Assembly (NCBI GenBank): GCA_003225075.1
Contig: QIAP01000039.1
Span: forward strand, 62,001-126,000
Source of the DNA: Acidobacteriota bacterium
GTDB taxonomy: Bacteria; Acidobacteriota; Terriglobia; Terriglobales; Acidobacteriaceae
Reading direction: 5' to 3'
Length of the DNA: 64,000 bases
This document shows positions 48,159 to 57,224 of this stretch, piece after piece. Every line of letters begins with the position of its first letter. The first letter of the stretch is position 1. A model generated the notes under the pieces. The model worked only from the letters and a program-made list of their open reading frames with translations, searched no databases and was not told the DNA's origin. The position numbers and the translations under genes were made by a program.

Positions 48159-49043
48159 ATGAGTACGGCTGTGGCGCCCGCCCTGTCCCCCGAACGCATA
48201 GCCCGGCGGATTGCTGCTCGCTTCCGTATTGCGATCCCTGTGGATGTGACCGTGTTGCGCTCCGGTATTCCGGATAGCGTTCCCGGACGCTCTCTCAATC
48301 TGGGGAATGGCGGCATGGGGGCGGCGGTCGCGGCGGAGTTGTTCCCCGGCGAATCCGTGGGTGTGGAATTCCGCCTTCCCTATGTCGGCTTGCCGCTCCA
48401 GGCGCGAGCTTTGGTGCGTTATCAAGACCGCTTGCACTACGGACTTCAATTCCTCGGGTTGACCGCCGAGCAGCAAGCCATGCTTGGTTATTGGTCGAGG
48501 CGTACGGCAGAAGCGCATCCCGAAACCAAACTAGCGGAGCTGACGCCAAAAAACCTTCCGTTGAATGCGCCGGAAGTAACAAGCGAAAGTTTGCCAGCCA
48601 GCGAGCAGCCTCACCTGACTTTACGTCGGCGTCACAACGGACGGGGGCTGGCCATGAGTTTCGCATTGCTCATGGTCATCACCGTCTTGGGCTGGTGGCA
48701 TTGGCAACGCGGATGGAGAGAACTGGAAACTCATCTTACGGATCGGAATGGCATCTCTTCACCGTCGCGGGTGAAAGTGCCCGCTAGTGTGATGGAGCGG
48801 CGTATCACCCATAAGGTCGATCCGGCCTATTCGCAGACGGCGCGGGCGGCCAAGACGCCAGAAGTCGTGGTGCTCGACGCGATAGTCGGCAAAGATGGCA
48901 CGGTAATAGGATTGCATCCTCGGAGCGGACCCTCGGACCTGGCGCTCGCCGCCTCAGAGGCGGTGCGCTGGTGGCGCTTTGAACCTTATCGCGTGAATGG
49001 CCAACCGGCGGAAGTGGAGACTACGCTGGCGGTGCAATTTTGA
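48159..49043 (+). CDS. PilZ domain - transmembrane - TonB C-terminal domain fusion
   Basis: 294 residues in three parts. Residues about 10-110 are a PilZ-like domain: an RIAAR (RxxxR) motif at 17-21, RFRIAIPVDVTVLR, NLGNGGMG in place of the usual DxSxxG, and HYGLQFLGL. A single membrane helix lies at about 163-182 (GLAMSFALLMVITVLGWWHW). Residues about 210-294 form a TonB_C domain (MERRITHKVDPAYSQTARAA, VVVLDAIVGKDGTVIGLHPRS, ALAASEAVRWWRFEPYRVNG). The topology puts PilZ in the cytoplasm and TonB_C in the periplasm. PilZ domains bind cyclic di-GMP; the second motif here is degenerate, so binding is uncertain. The 3' end is two bases from the convergent ligase gene. Confidence 0.9.
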   Translation: MSTAVAPALSPERIARRIAARFRIAIPVDVTVLRSGIPDSVPGRSLNLGNGGMGAAVAAELFPGESVGVEFRLPYVGLPLQARALVRYQDRLHYGLQFLGLTAEQQAMLGYWSRRTAEAHPETKLAELTPKNLPLNAPEVTSESLPASEQPHLTLRRRHNGRGLAMSFALLMVITVLGWWHWQRGWRELETHLTDRNGISSPSRVKVPASVMERRITHKVDPAYSQTARAAKTPEVVVLDAIVGKDGTVIGLHPRSGPSDLALAASEAVRWWRFEPYRVNGQPAEVETTLAVQF

Positions 49044-49045
49044 AG

Positions 49046-50629
49046 TCAATCTGGTTCGCTCAACTGCTGCCGCAGCTTGAAGCGTTGCAGTTTGCCGGTT
49101 GCTGTTTTTGGCAGTTCAGGTAAGAATTCGATCCAGCGCAAACGCTTGAACACAGGCAATCGGCTGGTTACCAAGTTCTTGAGTTCGCCTTCCAGTTCAG
49201 GAGTACCGGTTGCGCCATTTCTCAAAACTACGCAAGCTAGCGGCTTGATCAGTTCGTCGCGGTCTTTTCTGCCAATTACCGCCGCTTCCTGCACCGCAGG
49301 ATGCTCGATTAACAGGTTTTCAATTTCAATTGGACTGACCCAGACGCCGGAGACTTTCAGCATGTCGTCCGAACGCCCGGCATACCAGAAATAGTCATCC
49401 TCATCCTGGTGGTACTTGTCGCCAGTGCGAATCCACTGGCCTTCGATGGTTTCTTTCGTCTTGTCGTGCTGGTTCCAGTAAAGAGCACAGGTGGAATCCG
49501 CTTTGACCAGCAGGTTACCGATCTCACCTGTTCCCACCGCTTGATTACTCTCGTCGACGATCCTGGCTTCGTATCCCGGAATTACCTGGCCGCTGGATCC
49601 AGGACGGATAGCGCCGGGGCGATTAGCAATAAACATGTGCAGGACTTCGGTGGAACCGATGGCGTCGAGGATCTCCACTCCAAAGCGCTCTTTGAAGCGG
49701 TAAAAAATCGCCGCCGGAAGAGCTTCGCCGGCGGAAACCCCATGACGGACCGAGGAAAGGTCGAAATCCTTGTCATGCTCTCGAGGATGAGCGAGTAGGG
49801 CGGCATAGTTCGACGGTACCGAAAAGAAGATTGTGGGACGATGGCGCTCGATGACGTGGAAAACCTGCTGCGGTTTGGGTGGTCCGGGGCAAAGAATGCT
49901 GGTTCCACCCACAGCCAATGGAAAATACAGCGCGTTACCCAGGCCGTATGCGAAAAAAAGCTTGGCTACACTGAAGCAGCGGTCTCGTTCGGTCATCTGG
50001 AGAATCGCTTTGGCGTACCGCTCGGCGCAGACCACCATGTCATGTTGCAGATGGACGCAAGCCTTGGGAAATCCCGTCGAGCCGGAAGAATAGAGCCAAA
50101 AAGCGGCGTCATCCTTGCTGGTGAGCTCAGGGTCCAGTTCTGGCGAGCTCCGATCCATCAATTCGCTGAAAAGATGAGTGTCTGAAGGCACTTCCCCGCC
50201 GACTACGATGACATGCTTAAGAAAACGCAATCGTCCATTGGGAATCGCTTGCAGTTGCGGATAAAGCGAATCGCTGACAATCGCCACTCGTGCCCGCGAA
50301 TTATTCAGCATGTATTCGTAGTCGGCGGGCTTCAGCAGAGTGTTGACCGGGACGGGCACGGCTCCAATCTTAATGGCGCCGAAAAAACTGGCGGCAAATT
50401 CCGGGGTATCGAGCAGCAGGAGGAAAACGCGTTCCTCGATGCACACCTCAAGCTGGCGAAGCCCGTTGCCGACGCGGTTTACGTGCTCATGGAGTTGCCG
50501 GTAAGTAACACGGAGGTCAGCGCATTCGATAGCGACTTTTTCCCCACGTCCTTCCGCAAGGTGGCGATCGATAAAATATTCAGCAGCATTGAATTGATCT
50601 GGGAGCAGAATCGGATCACCCGCAGTCAT
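49046..50629 (-). CDS. Benzoate-CoA ligase-like acyl-CoA synthetase
   Basis: 527 residues from ATG 50629. It is an ANL-superfamily adenylating enzyme: the P-loop-like motif is FWLYSSGSTGFPKACVH, the aromatic-acid-binding stretch includes KLFFAYGLGNALYFPL, A5 is AIGSTEVLHMF, and the C-terminal lysine motif is LPKTATGKLQR. The whole layout and the N-terminal NAAEYFIDRHLAEG match the benzoate-CoA ligase family, which activates benzoate or similar aromatic acids with ATP and CoA. Its ATG overlaps the upstream stop (ATGA), so it is translated with the small membrane protein of the molybdenum-hydroxylase operon. Confidence 0.9.
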   Translation of the reverse strand: MTAGDPILLPDQFNAAEYFIDRHLAEGRGEKVAIECADLRVTYRQLHEHVNRVGNGLRQLEVCIEERVFLLLLDTPEFAASFFGAIKIGAVPVPVNTLLKPADYEYMLNNSRARVAIVSDSLYPQLQAIPNGRLRFLKHVIVVGGEVPSDTHLFSELMDRSSPELDPELTSKDDAAFWLYSSGSTGFPKACVHLQHDMVVCAERYAKAILQMTERDRCFSVAKLFFAYGLGNALYFPLAVGGTSILCPGPPKPQQVFHVIERHRPTIFFSVPSNYAALLAHPREHDKDFDLSSVRHGVSAGEALPAAIFYRFKERFGVEILDAIGSTEVLHMFIANRPGAIRPGSSGQVIPGYEARIVDESNQAVGTGEIGNLLVKADSTCALYWNQHDKTKETIEGQWIRTGDKYHQDEDDYFWYAGRSDDMLKVSGVWVSPIEIENLLIEHPAVQEAAVIGRKDRDELIKPLACVVLRNGATGTPELEGELKNLVTSRLPVFKRLRWIEFLPELPKTATGKLQRFKLRQQLSEPD

Positions 50630-51024
50630 CGGGAAAGGGCGCGATGCTTGCGAATGGCCGCAAGAATGACAACGCTGCTGATGCCGAAACTTCCCACCGC
50701 GCCCAAGGCCATCAACTCTGAGAGTTGCGGGCTGAGGCGAAGGGAGTCTGCGAACAAAGCAACCAGCGCAAAGAGCACGCCGAGCACATTCAACCACAAT
50801 GGGCTGTGAACCCTTGCCGCCAGGTCGCGGCGGAACAGCACTTGCAATAAGACCGCTGCCAGTCCGATAGCAGATATAACGACCACGGCGAGGGGGCTGA
50901 AAAAGGCACTGCGGCTGGTATAGATCACGACCAGTGCGAGCGCAGCGATGAGCAAACCGGAGCCGATGACGGTCCAGCGGCGGGATGAGGTTGATGCAGC
51001 GTGCTGCGCGTTGGCCTCAGACAT
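50626..51024 (-). CDS. Small membrane protein in the molybdenum-hydroxylase operon
   Basis: 132 residues with four hydrophobic segments (WTVIGSGLLIAALALVVIY, FFSPLAVVVISAIGLAAVLL, LWLNVLGVLFALVALFADSL, LMALGAVGSFGISSVVILAAI) and polar termini. No known family recognised. GGAGGAGG lies about 10 bases before the ATG, a strong site. The gene lies between the FAD subunit (75 bases upstream) and the ligase (4-base overlap), so it is part of the five-gene operon; a role in anchoring or substrate entry is possible but unproven. Confidence 0.75.
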   Translation of the reverse strand: MSEANAQHAASTSSRRWTVIGSGLLIAALALVVIYTSRSAFFSPLAVVVISAIGLAAVLLQVLFRRDLAARVHSPLWLNVLGVLFALVALFADSLRLSPQLSELMALGAVGSFGISSVVILAAIRKHRALSR

Positions 51025-51098
51025 GGGATCTAATTCCTCCTCCAGAATAAGGATCTTGCGAAATCAACTGTCGTCGCGTAACTCGATTCCGCGCAATC

Positions 51099-51953
51099 CT
51101 ACTTTGCAGCGCCGCTGGCAGCCTGCTCCAGGGCGCGGCGGGTCATAACTGTGGCCAGATGCTTGCGGTATTCGGCCGAGGCATAATAATCTCCGAGCGC
51201 TTCGATATTTTCTGCCGCATGCGCCGCCGCTTCGCGAATTGCGGCAACCGGCTTGCCCCGCAGCGCCTTTTCAACCGCTGTCGCGCGATACGCATTCTGC
51301 GAAACCCCGCTGAGGCCCAGGGCCGCACTCTCGATCTTTCCACCGGAGACTTTTAGCCGCACCGCCACTCCCACGACCGCATATCCGGAAGCAGGATGAT
51401 GATGCTTTTTGTAGACAACACTTTCATTCTCGGTTTTGGGCACGCGGACTTCGGTAATGATCTCGTCGGGCCGCAGCGCCGTGGTAAACATTCCGACGAA
51501 AAAAGCGGTCGCTGCGATGACCCGTTCTCCGCTGGGACCGGCCGCAATGATCTGGGCATCAAGCGCCAGAACGGCCGCCGGATAGTCAGCGCCCGGATGC
51601 GCCTGAGCCAGGGAACCTCCGATCGTGCCACGATTGCGGACCTGCGTGTCGCCGATCTGAGTGGCCGCCTGGGATAGCAGCGGCGACGATCGCTGCAGCA
51701 ACTTCGAGGAGGCGATATCGGCGTGCGTAGTCATGGCGCCGACCAGAATCTGATCGTTTGATTCGCGGATATAACTGAGCCCGGCGATCCGTCCGATATC
51801 CACCAGCAATGCAGGTTGCGCCAGCCGCAACTTCATGGCGGGCAGCAAGCTGTGGCCGCCGGCAAGGACCTTGGCGTCCTCGCGTGAGGCCAGTAGTTTC
51901 AGGGCCTCCGCCAACGTGCTGGGCGATTCGTAGTCGAAGTTTACTGGAATCAT
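51099..51953 (-). CDS. coxM: Molybdenum hydroxylase, FAD-binding (medium) subunit
   Basis: 284 residues of the xanthine dehydrogenase/CO dehydrogenase medium-subunit family. FAD-binding motifs are VLAGGHSLLPAMKLRLAQP and RNRGTIGGSLAQAHPGADYP; the C-terminal CO_deh_flav_C domain follows. There are no cysteines, so the extra [4Fe-4S] loop that marks 4-hydroxybenzoyl-CoA reductase beta subunits is absent. It passes electrons from the iron-sulfur subunit to an acceptor. The start overlaps the large-subunit stop by 4 bases with GGAGG just upstream. Confidence 0.93.
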   Translation of the reverse strand: MIPVNFDYESPSTLAEALKLLASREDAKVLAGGHSLLPAMKLRLAQPALLVDIGRIAGLSYIRESNDQILVGAMTTHADIASSKLLQRSSPLLSQAATQIGDTQVRNRGTIGGSLAQAHPGADYPAAVLALDAQIIAAGPSGERVIAATAFFVGMFTTALRPDEIITEVRVPKTENESVVYKKHHHPASGYAVVGVAVRLKVSGGKIESAALGLSGVSQNAYRATAVEKALRGKPVAAIREAAAHAAENIEALGDYYASAEYRKHLATVMTRRALEQAASGAAK

Positions 51954-54421
51954 GTGCGCCTCCTTGCTGGTTTTTGCGCGTTCTTGCGGGCCGCAGACGC
52001 CGCCAGCGCTCCCACTAAGAGCGGCTCAGGTTCGCGCGGGGCAGCCTGCGCATGACTGATGGCTTGCCATACCCGTTCGGGTTTGAGTGGCATCTCGATG
52101 TGGCGAATGCCAAGTGAGGCCAGCGCATCGCAGACAGCGTTCACCATGCACGGTGTAGACGCGATGGTGCCTGCTTCGCCCACGCCTTTTACCCCCATTG
52201 GATTCACCGGCGACGGCGTGACCGTACGGTCGAGAGTGAAATTGGGCAGGAAGTGGGCTTTTGGCAGAGCGTAATCCATCAGCGTTCCAGTCACGAGCTG
52301 CCCCTCTTCGTTGTAAATAAGTTCTTCCCACATGGCTTGGCCGATTCCTTGTGCGATGCCGCCCTGAATCTGGCCATCCACCAGTAGCGGATTCAGGACA
52401 TTGCCACAATCATCCACCGCAACGTACTTTTCGAGCTTCACTTCACCAGTTTCGGGATCCACTTCCACCGAAGCAATGTGCGCCCCGAACGGGAAAGTGA
52501 AATTAGACGGCTCGAAGAAATGGGTGGCTTCGAGGCCAGGCTCGAATCCGGCCGGAATACTCCTGGCGGTGTAGGCGGCCATCACCACCTCTCGGAAGGG
52601 GATGGACTTCTTAGAGCCCTTCGCGGTAAGAACGCGGCGGCCAATCGTGATATCTCCGGGCTTCGCCCCGAGCAGATGAGCGGCCAGGGTCGCCAACTTC
52701 GCCTTTAACTTTTGTGTAGCCAGGTAGGCAGCCGTGCCGCCCACCGCCGTGGCCCGGCTGCCAAACGTCCCGATCCCATAGGGCACCGCCAGGGTGTCGC
52801 CGTGCACGACGTTTACATCGTCAGGATCGATGCCGAGCTGGTCGGCGATAAGCTGAGCAAAGGTAGTCTCTTCACCTTGTCCGTGCGGAGAGGCGCCGGT
52901 TAGCAAGGTAACTTTGCCCGTTGGCTCAATACGTACCGTAGCACTCTCCCAGCCGCCGGCGGGCGTCGCCGCAGATGGTCCAATGGCGCAGATCTCGACA
53001 TAAGTCGAAACTCCGACGCCGTAATATTTGCCCTGCTTCAGACCGTTTTTCTGGCGACGGCGCAACGCGTCATAGCCAGCGAGCTGCAAGGCCTTCTTCA
53101 GGCTCTCCTGATATTTGGCGGAATCGTAGGTTAGACCGGTGACCGTGTTGAAAGGAAATTCTTTTGACTGAGGAAAGTTCTTCAGGCGGAACTCCGCCGA
53201 ATCAATATTCAGTTCGTGAGCAGCGATGTCCATAATGCGCTCAACGATGTAGGTAGCCTCCGGCCGGCCGGCGCCACGGTAAGCATCAGTGGACATCTTG
53301 TTAGTGAATACTCCCTGGATTTCGATATCGATGGCGGGGAACTTATAGCAGCCCGCGAGCATCAGGGCGGTGAGCTGGGGAATCAAGGGCGTGAGAAGTT
53401 GATGGTAGGCGCCTAGATCGGCCAGAATGCGTACCCGCAGGCCAAGCACGGTGCCATCCTTCTTGACTGCGAGTTCGACATCGTTGATGGTATCGCGCCC
53501 GTGAATGGTAGAGGCGAAGTTTTCTCGCCGCGTCTCGCTCCATCGCACCGGACGCCCAAGTTTCATGGCTAGCCAGGGGACGATACCATCTTCCGCATAA
53601 ACGTTAAGCTTGCTGCCAAAGCCTCCGCCGACCTCCGGCGCGATCACCCGCACCGCGGTTTCAGGCAGACCCAGCATTACGGAAATCTGGGTGCGCAGCA
53701 GATGCGGAATTTGCGTCGAATTCCAGACGGTAAGCCGCTTTTCACCCGGCAGGTATTCGGCAAGGACGGCACGGGTCTCCATGGCGATGGGCGCCAGACG
53801 CTGATTGATCATGCGCTGCTTCACCACGCGATCTGCTTTTTTGAAAGCGGCGGCGATGTCACCATTCTTTAGCGCATGAGTGAAAGCCTTGTTGCTGCGG
53901 AATTCCTCGTGGACATACGAAGTCTCATTGCCAAGCGCCTTCTCCATGTTGGTAATCACGTGAAGCGGTTCGTAATCCACCTCGACCAGTTCGGCGGCAT
54001 CGCGGGCGGCGTATAAATCCTCAGCGACAACTACTGCCACCGGTTCGCCCACGTAGCGTACGCGCTCAGTAGCCAGCACTGGATGTTTGGGAACTTTCAA
54101 GTCCGGCATCTGGATGGCACATGGCACCATGCCGATGCTAGAGACATCCTCCGCAGTGAATACGCCAACAACACCATGAACCGCGCGGGCCGCATCGGTT
54201 CGGATAGCGCCTACTTCGGCGTGCGCATAAGGCGAGCGCACCAGCACGCAATGCAACATGCGCGGTAGCTTGAGATCGTCAGTGTAGTGACTGATCCCTT
54301 GAATGAGGCGCGGATCCTCCTTGCGCTTCAGCTTGCGACCAACCCAGGGAGCGGCGTCACCATTTCGTGTCCCATTTGATTTGCCATTACTTTTGGATGT
54401 CGGCTTTCCATTTTGCGCCAT
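51950..54421 (-). CDS. coxL: Molybdenum hydroxylase large subunit, form II CoxL-like
   Basis: 823 residues with both molybdopterin-binding domains (GRKLKRKEDPRLIQGISHYTDD, VAPEVGGGFGSKLNVY-type motif with VIAPEVGGGFGSKLNVYAED around 260-278, LTGASPHGQGEETTFAQ, GVKGVGEAGTIASTPC with the catalytic Glu). The active-site loop reads AYRGAGR at 380-386, the form-II signature; aerobic CO dehydrogenase form I has AYXCSFR. So this is a hydroxylase of unknown substrate rather than a proven CO dehydrogenase. It overlaps coxM by 4 bases and follows coxS by 8. Confidence 0.95.
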   Translation of the reverse strand: MAQNGKPTSKSNGKSNGTRNGDAAPWVGRKLKRKEDPRLIQGISHYTDDLKLPRMLHCVLVRSPYAHAEVGAIRTDAARAVHGVVGVFTAEDVSSIGMVPCAIQMPDLKVPKHPVLATERVRYVGEPVAVVVAEDLYAARDAAELVEVDYEPLHVITNMEKALGNETSYVHEEFRSNKAFTHALKNGDIAAAFKKADRVVKQRMINQRLAPIAMETRAVLAEYLPGEKRLTVWNSTQIPHLLRTQISVMLGLPETAVRVIAPEVGGGFGSKLNVYAEDGIVPWLAMKLGRPVRWSETRRENFASTIHGRDTINDVELAVKKDGTVLGLRVRILADLGAYHQLLTPLIPQLTALMLAGCYKFPAIDIEIQGVFTNKMSTDAYRGAGRPEATYIVERIMDIAAHELNIDSAEFRLKNFPQSKEFPFNTVTGLTYDSAKYQESLKKALQLAGYDALRRRQKNGLKQGKYYGVGVSTYVEICAIGPSAATPAGGWESATVRIEPTGKVTLLTGASPHGQGEETTFAQLIADQLGIDPDDVNVVHGDTLAVPYGIGTFGSRATAVGGTAAYLATQKLKAKLATLAAHLLGAKPGDITIGRRVLTAKGSKKSIPFREVVMAAYTARSIPAGFEPGLEATHFFEPSNFTFPFGAHIASVEVDPETGEVKLEKYVAVDDCGNVLNPLLVDGQIQGGIAQGIGQAMWEELIYNEEGQLVTGTLMDYALPKAHFLPNFTLDRTVTPSPVNPMGVKGVGEAGTIASTPCMVNAVCDALASLGIRHIEMPLKPERVWQAISHAQAAPREPEPLLVGALAASAARKNAQKPARRRT

Positions 54422-54429
54422 GGCTCACC

Positions 54430-54918
54430 TCATGCTGCGCGTGCGGAGACGCGCTTGGTCATTTTGCGGGCGGCTGATTTCACCGCATTCACGATGTGCT
54501 CATAACCAGTGCAACGGCAGAGATTGCCATTGATGGCTTCGCGAATCTCGGAGTCCGTTGGACTGGGATGTTGCGCCAGCAGGTCGTGGCTGCACATCAG
54601 CATGCCGGGGGTGCAGAAGCCGCATTGCAGTCCGTGCTCCTCCCAAAAGCCCTCCTGGATGGCATGCAACTGGCCGCCATTCGCCAGGCCTTCGACAGTG
54701 CCGATTTTGTGGCCATCGGCCTGAACGGCAAGTACAGTGCACGATTTGACGGCCCGGCCATCCATCAGCACTGTGCAAGCGCCGCAGAGCGACGTCTCGC
54801 AGCCGATGTGTGTGCCGGTGAGCCCAGCGACTTCGCGCAAGTAGTGAACAAGCAGCAAGCGTGGTTCAACCTGCGCCTGTTGTTCAGCCCCGTTGATTGT
54901 TATTGTGACGTTCTTCAT
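54430..54918 (-). CDS. coxS: Molybdenum hydroxylase, [2Fe-2S] (small) subunit
   Basis: 162 residues with two iron-sulfur clusters. The plant-type ferredoxin ligands are C40, C45, C48 and C60 ([18 protein letters not shown]), and the C-terminal four-helix cluster uses C99, C102, C134 and C136 ([21 protein letters not shown]). It carries electrons from the molybdenum site to the FAD subunit. It is the first gene of the operon; GAGGG lies about 4 bases before the ATG. The 230-bp region upstream, toward the sulfatase-fold gene, should contain the promoter, but no clear -35/-10 pair was identified. Confidence 0.95.
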   Translation of the reverse strand: MKNVTITINGAEQQAQVEPRLLLVHYLREVAGLTGTHIGCETSLCGACTVLMDGRAVKSCTVLAVQADGHKIGTVEGLANGGQLHAIQEGFWEEHGLQCGFCTPGMLMCSHDLLAQHPSPTDSEIREAINGNLCRCTGYEHIVNAVKSAARKMTKRVSARAA

Positions 54919-55148
54919 AGGTCCCTCGGCATATAGAGCGGGCAGGATTAATTTTCAGATTTCTGTACGCGGGCGCCCACAATATCAGAGGTTAGGGACG
55001 ATTTACAAGGCAGTTTCGTAAAAGTCATTGGGCGAACCTCTTGATGAGAGGGTAATGACCACTGGTCAGAGAGTCAGTCCCCCGGTTCGTGGCCGATTGA
55101 CCCTTAATTGACGTTAAATCATTATGCATTCTGACTGATTTTCAGACT

Positions 55149-57158
55149 TCAATGACCTGCCGGAGTTAGGCGTTGTGCCTCGGCCCTTTGCTGGCGGGCG
55201 TTCTCGTCCTGTCCCAGTTGGGCATAAGCCTCGCTCAGAAAAAGATGCGCTTCTCTCGAATTTGGCTCCGCCTGCACGGCTTTTTGCAGGTCAGGGAGCG
55301 CGGCAGAGGCATCCCCCTGGAGGGAAAGGATTCTGCCGCGAAGCAAATTGGCGCGGTAGTGGTCTGGGTCGAGCTTCAGCGTAGTATTTAGCTCCCGCAT
55401 CGCCTCGGGGACGCGGTCAATACGCGCATAAACCGATGCCAGGGAAAAATGTGCGTCGGCCCATCGCGGAGCGCGCGCCACGGCGGCTTCAAACTGGGGT
55501 GCCGCGGCCTTCCAATCTCCGGTTTCGAATAACGCCAGCCCGAACTCGTAATGGCCCATACCGGAGTCTGGTAGCAGTTCGACTGTTTTTTGCAGAGGCG
55601 GAATCGCTTTCGCGAAGTCCTTCAGACGCGCCAAAGCAATGCCAAGCTGCATCTGTGCAATCGGCATTTGCGGCTGCTCAGCCACCGTACGCTCCAGAAG
55701 GGGGACTGCCTCCTGGTAGCGGCCATTTTCTACATCCAGTAGCGCGTCATGCATTAGGTTTGCGATTTCGATCTTGTCCTTGGGATCGGGCCCGTTCTCC
55801 CGGGCTTTTGTGTCTGCGGAGTTGCTGTCGGATGCTACGTAGCCAAGGGCATTCAGCTTTTGCGCCAGTTGCGGATCGACGCCGGCCTGTGCTCCTGAAT
55901 TTGAGTTAGCGCTGCTGCTGTGCCGAAATTGGTTGAGCTGGGACGCCAAGGTCTGAGTGACGGCAGTTGCACGCGGGGCGAGGTTTCGAGATGCCTGTGG
56001 ATCGGCGGACTGATCATATAGTTCTAGGCGTGGCGCTTGGACGAATAAGTATTTTCCACTGCGAAGAGAACGCAGAGGACTCCACCCGAATGCGCGGTGA
56101 GAATAATCGGTTTCAGCATAGGCAGGTCGATCCGAATCGGCTGCGATCTCGTGACTATTCTTCGCGCTGGTGCCGCTGCCGCGCAGTCCCATTAGAGCCA
56201 GCAGGGATTTGCCCTGAATAACAACGGGCACATTTAGGCCAGCCGCCTGCAGTATCGTGGGCGTTACATCGACTAAACCGACACGCGTCGCCAATCTTTT
56301 TCCGGCCGAGTGTGCCCCCGGTAACTTGAAGAGTAACGGCACATGGATAGTTTCGTCATATAAAAAGATGCCGTGTGTGTTCTCACCATGCTCTCCTAGT
56401 CCCTCGCCATGATCAGCCATGACGGCAATGAACGCATTTTCGTACCAAGAGTGAGCACGCAGCGCGGACAGCAGTTTACCGACGGCAAAATCAACGTAGG
56501 CGATCTCCCCATCATATGGCGCTAGTTTGTAACGTGTCGCCCACGGCTCCGGCGGATTGTAGGGATCGTGCGCGTCATAGAGATGTACCCAGAGAAAGAA
56601 AGGGCCATGGCCGTTCTTCTCAAGCCACCTTAGAGCATGCGCAACCACGGTTTCGGCGCGCCTCTCGACGGTTTGGTAACGATCCTCGCTGGCTCGACGC
56701 ATGCGGAAGCCAGCGTCAAAAACGTCGAAGCCCCGATCAAAACCGGGCGCCGTGCCGCCAATCGGATCAAGGACGAGCGACCCCACAAAAGCCGCTGTAC
56801 GGTAACCGTCTTTGTGCAGCAATTCTGGAAGATAAGGCACGTCTGATAGCAAAGGCTTTCCGAAATCATTCACACGATTGAATTGCGGATAAGTCCCGCT
56901 AAGGATCGTGGCATGCGATGCCGTGGTCAGCGGAACATGAGCGTAAGCGCGGGTGAACACTACGCCACGCTTGGCGAGCGTATCCAAGTTTGGAGTGAGC
57001 CCGCGAATCGCACCAAGAAATCCCATGCGGTCGGCCCGAGTCGTGTCAAGTGTGATGAGGACGATGTTGGGAGGCGGACTGCCCGCTGCAAATCCGGGCA
57101 ACGTACAAGCGAGTATGACCCAAGCCAATACGATCGAGGTGGGGAAACGAGCCTGCAT
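55149..57158 (-). CDS. Exported sulfatase-fold (alkaline phosphatase superfamily) protein with TPR C-domain
   Basis: 669 residues. After a signal peptide (IVLAWVILACTLPGFA) comes the alkaline-phosphatase-like core: metal ligands in NIVLITLDTTRADR, the nucleophile region PLTTASHATILSG, and the second metal site VMADHGEGLGEHGE. In true sulfatases the nucleophile is the Cys/Ser of CxPxR; here the position is Thr (T78) and Arg is His, so formylglycine chemistry is not possible and a phosphoesterase or transferase is more likely. Residues about 465-660 are five or six TPR units (QMQLGIALARLKDFAKAIPP, GHYEFGLALFETGDWKAAAP). The gene starts 67 bases after the stop of the TonB receptor upstream. Confidence 0.88.
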   Translation of the reverse strand: MQARFPTSIVLAWVILACTLPGFAAGSPPPNIVLITLDTTRADRMGFLGAIRGLTPNLDTLAKRGVVFTRAYAHVPLTTASHATILSGTYPQFNRVNDFGKPLLSDVPYLPELLHKDGYRTAAFVGSLVLDPIGGTAPGFDRGFDVFDAGFRMRRASEDRYQTVERRAETVVAHALRWLEKNGHGPFFLWVHLYDAHDPYNPPEPWATRYKLAPYDGEIAYVDFAVGKLLSALRAHSWYENAFIAVMADHGEGLGEHGENTHGIFLYDETIHVPLLFKLPGAHSAGKRLATRVGLVDVTPTILQAAGLNVPVVIQGKSLLALMGLRGSGTSAKNSHEIAADSDRPAYAETDYSHRAFGWSPLRSLRSGKYLFVQAPRLELYDQSADPQASRNLAPRATAVTQTLASQLNQFRHSSSANSNSGAQAGVDPQLAQKLNALGYVASDSNSADTKARENGPDPKDKIEIANLMHDALLDVENGRYQEAVPLLERTVAEQPQMPIAQMQLGIALARLKDFAKAIPPLQKTVELLPDSGMGHYEFGLALFETGDWKAAAPQFEAAVARAPRWADAHFSLASVYARIDRVPEAMRELNTTLKLDPDHYRANLLRGRILSLQGDASAALPDLQKAVQAEPNSREAHLFLSEAYAQLGQDENARQQRAEAQRLTPAGH

Positions 57159-57163
57159 AAGAA

Positions 57164-57199
57164 AACAGAAAAAGGGAGTCCACCAGGGCGGGGACTCCC
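57164..57199 (-). terminator. Terminator of the second TonB receptor gene
   Basis: On the minus strand GGGAGTCC/GGACTCCC form an 8-bp stem (57174-57181 with 57192-57199) followed by a T-rich run (57164-57173). It lies 25 bases after the receptor stop at 57225 and just before the sulfatase-fold gene, so that gene probably needs its own promoter or read-through. Confidence 0.75.
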
Positions 57200-57224
57200 C
57201 TTAGTCTAAGCCATCAAAATAATT

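Noticed and set aside
49046-54918. 4-hydroxybenzoyl-CoA reductase or aerobic CO dehydrogenase (form I)
   Set aside because: The FAD subunit has no cysteines for the extra 4Fe-4S cluster, and the large subunit loop is AYRGAGR rather than AYXCSFR.
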